From the NCBI GenBank assembly GCA_026706505.1, contig JAPOYQ010000192.1, positions 1 through 8,871 of the forward strand: a DNA stretch of 8,871 bases, written 5' to 3'. The DNA is from Gemmatimonadota bacterium. GTDB taxonomy: Bacteria; Latescibacterota; UBA2968; UBA8231. The notes beneath the pieces were generated by a model that saw only the letters and a program-made list of their open reading frames with translations, was not told where the DNA came from and searched no databases. Position 1 is the stretch's first letter, and every line of letters begins with the position of its first letter. This document shows, in pieces, positions 8,248 to 8,871 of the stretch. A program made the translations under genes and the position numbers.

Positions 8248-8273
8248 CACCAGCAATGGCTGCCTGACTGGTG
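8248..8273 (+). other. Short hairpin after the DUF499 stop
   Basis: CACCAG at 8248-8253 can pair with CTGGTG at 8268-8273 around a 14-nt loop. It lies 14 nt after the stop codon of the ATPase gene. There is no following T-tract, so it is not a standard intrinsic terminator; it could stabilise the 3' end or be chance. Confidence 0.35.
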
Positions 8274-8284
8274 ACGGAGATCAC

Positions 8285-8482
8285 ATGCCGAGCAACCAAA
8301 GGCAGCCAAGACGTGCGTCTATGCACGCTGCCCGCCAGCGTTCGATCGGACGGAGTTTGCTTTTCGACGTATTTCAGAAACAGGTGTGCATTCGGACCTT
8401 GACGGCCGGGCGGTGCCTCAATGTGAAACCACGCTGTCGTGCCAAGCGTTATCGAATGCCGGCGTGGTCTTGCGTCGCGTAG
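8285..8482 (+). pseudogene. Weak 65-codon frame ended by TAG, possibly the 5' part of a broken gene
   Basis: The frame starts at ATG 8285 with GGAG at 8276-8279 (5-nt spacing) and stops at TAG 8480-8482. The 65-residue product is rich in Arg and Cys and matches nothing I recognise. It is in the same frame as the small gene at 8513-8689, and only the TAG interrupts a continuous frame from 8285 to 8689. By eye the third codon positions of this frame are more GC-rich than those of the competing open frame (8275-8520), which mildly favours it. It could be the front of a gene broken by a nonsense mutation, a very short independent gene, or a chance frame. Confidence 0.22.
8301..8332 (+). other. 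Two-part hairpin in the spacer
   Basis: GGCAG (8301-8305) pairs with CTGCC (8328-8332). After a 6-nt bulge on the 5' side, CGTGC (8312-8316) pairs with GCACG (8323-8327), with loop GTCTAT. The 10 base pairs in total are unusual for a random 32-nt stretch. There is no T-tract downstream, so termination is not supported. It lies within the weak frame that starts at 8285. Confidence 0.45.
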
Positions 8483-8512
8483 ATCGATGGCGTTCTTGCC
8501 GATGTCGGGTTA

Positions 8513-8689
8513 ATGGGGATTGATTACTTCGCTCCGGCGGTAGCCAATGAGTACTGGCAGGCGAATCGCGCGAACTCGTCCATGTCATGGAAGTGGTCAG
8601 AGCTCGGCTTGGCTGCGAGGCAGTCTGCAGGAATGGAGTCGGGGCGGACTGGTACGATGATTCTGAAGGCAAGTGAGGTCGAAGAATGA
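8513..8689 (+). CDS. Small hypothetical protein, translationally coupled to the next gene
   Basis: ATG 8513 to TGA 8687-8689 encodes 58 residues, beginning MGIDYFAPAVANEYWQANR and ending MILKASEVEE. Its stop overlaps the ATG of the next gene as ATGA (8686-8689), a typical coupled arrangement and the best evidence that the frame is translated. I do not recognise the protein. It has no obvious membrane segment or signal peptide, and its two Trp residues in SWKWSELGL suggest a folded rather than random peptide. The start is uncertain: there is no good Shine-Dalgarno, and the frame is open back to the TAG at 8480-8482. It could be the intact tail of a larger, partly decayed gene whose front is the 8285-8482 frame. 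Confidence 0.5.
   Translation: MGIDYFAPAVANEYWQANRANSSMSWKWSELGLAARQSAGMESGRTGTMILKASEVEE
8675..8678 (+). promoter_or_regulatory. Ribosome binding site for the 8686 gene
   Basis: GAGG lies 7 nt before ATG 8686. An in-frame TGA at 8674-8676 excludes any start further upstream, so the site and the stop together fix the start. The site lies inside the end of the preceding small gene. Confidence 0.6.
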
Positions 8690-8871
8690 GTTATTCGGAG
8701 GAAGGGCTGCAGGTGCTTGAGGATCAGTTCCTTGGACTGCAGGGGAAATGCAACGATTTGTGTTCGCAATATCTGCAAAAGGAATTCAGGAACGACAAGG
8801 CAAAGGAATTTGTGTGCCACGGACTATGCAGGCGCATGATGCTGATGACACGTTGTATCGAGAAGGTGTTT
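8686..8871 (+). CDS. Unrecognised protein, N-terminus only (3' partial)
   Basis: An open frame from ATG 8686 runs off the right edge and gives 62 residues. It is predicted to be soluble and mostly helical, with many charged residues (LQKEFRNDKAKEFVCHGLCRR). Two CxxxC pairs are visible, C22/C26 and C44/C48, plus C57. These could bind a metal, or they could simply lie on helices. The pattern of charged helices with a conserved-looking 'F-x-HG-x-CRR' block gives a faint HEPN-like or defence-accessory impression, but I cannot assign a family from this fragment. The ATGA overlap with the preceding small gene and the GAGG site support real translation. Whether it belongs functionally to the operon on the left is not known; it starts about 450 bases after the DUF499 stop. 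Confidence 0.72.
   Translation, partial: MSYSEEGLQVLEDQFLGLQGKCNDLCSQYLQKEFRNDKAKEFVCHGLCRRMMLMTRCIEKVF

Larger units (their letters stand above)
8235..8512. other. Post-operon spacer without a convincing gene
   Basis: This stretch of about 280 bases holds two hairpins (8248-8273 and 8301-8332) and one weak reading frame (8285-8482). I see no clear sigma-70 promoter and no hairpin followed by a run of T, so I cannot place either an operon terminator or a promoter for the genes on the right. Transcription may simply continue into 8513 and 8686. Confidence 0.5.

Noticed and set aside
8248..8273. Intrinsic terminator after the DUF499 gene
   Set aside because: The stem is only 6 bp, the loop is long, and no run of T follows.
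8418..8820. Minus-strand frames across the right end
   Set aside because: They are low-complexity, Ser/Arg/Pro-rich translations opposite the better supported + strand genes at 8513 and 8686, and show no recognisable motif.

Overview
This window is an accessory, defence-island-like segment of a bacterial chromosome. By eye it is moderately GC-rich (about 60%), densely coding, uses ATG and GTG starts, and every supported gene is on the + strand. The style suggests a proteobacterium or another GC-rich Gram-negative, but nothing here fixes the taxon. I see no ribosomal, tRNA, housekeeping, integrase, transposase or CRISPR sequence.

Region 1 (2-8234) is one tightly packed operon that begins outside the window. 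In order it holds the C-terminal tail of a DUF3883-type protein, probably a large SF2/SNF2 helicase; a DUF1016/YhcG-family PD-(D/E)XK nuclease (248-1498); a DUF1156-family DNA adenine methyltransferase with motifs DPFAGGGS and DPPY (1515-4493); a two-domain protein with a PUA/EVE-like N-terminus and an HsdR-N-like PD-(D/E)XK nuclease C-terminus (4498-5463); and a DUF499-family P-loop ATPase (5478-8234). Gaps between genes are 4-16 nt, so co-expression is very likely. A plausible division of labour, by inference, is this: the methyltransferase marks self DNA; the helicase and DUF499 ATPase translocate on, remodel or sense DNA; and the two different nucleases cut unmarked or differently modified invading DNA. 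The set resembles DISARM-related and DUF499/DUF1156 anti-phage arrays, but the two-nuclease combination, and especially the EVE-like/HsdR-N fusion, does not match a canonical system I can name with certainty.

Region 2 (8235-8512) follows the operon. It is mostly without a convincing gene and holds two hairpins and a weak 65-codon frame with a Shine-Dalgarno-like sequence, ended by an in-frame TAG. A 58-codon small gene (8513-8689) then overlaps by ATGA with a new gene (8686 onward) that runs off the right edge and that I do not recognise.

The two most striking signals are the cluster of perfect palindromes inside the DUF1016 nuclease gene (about 557-670), where two copies differ by a compensatory base-pair change, and the fused modified-base-reader-like nuclease between the methyltransferase and the ATPase.
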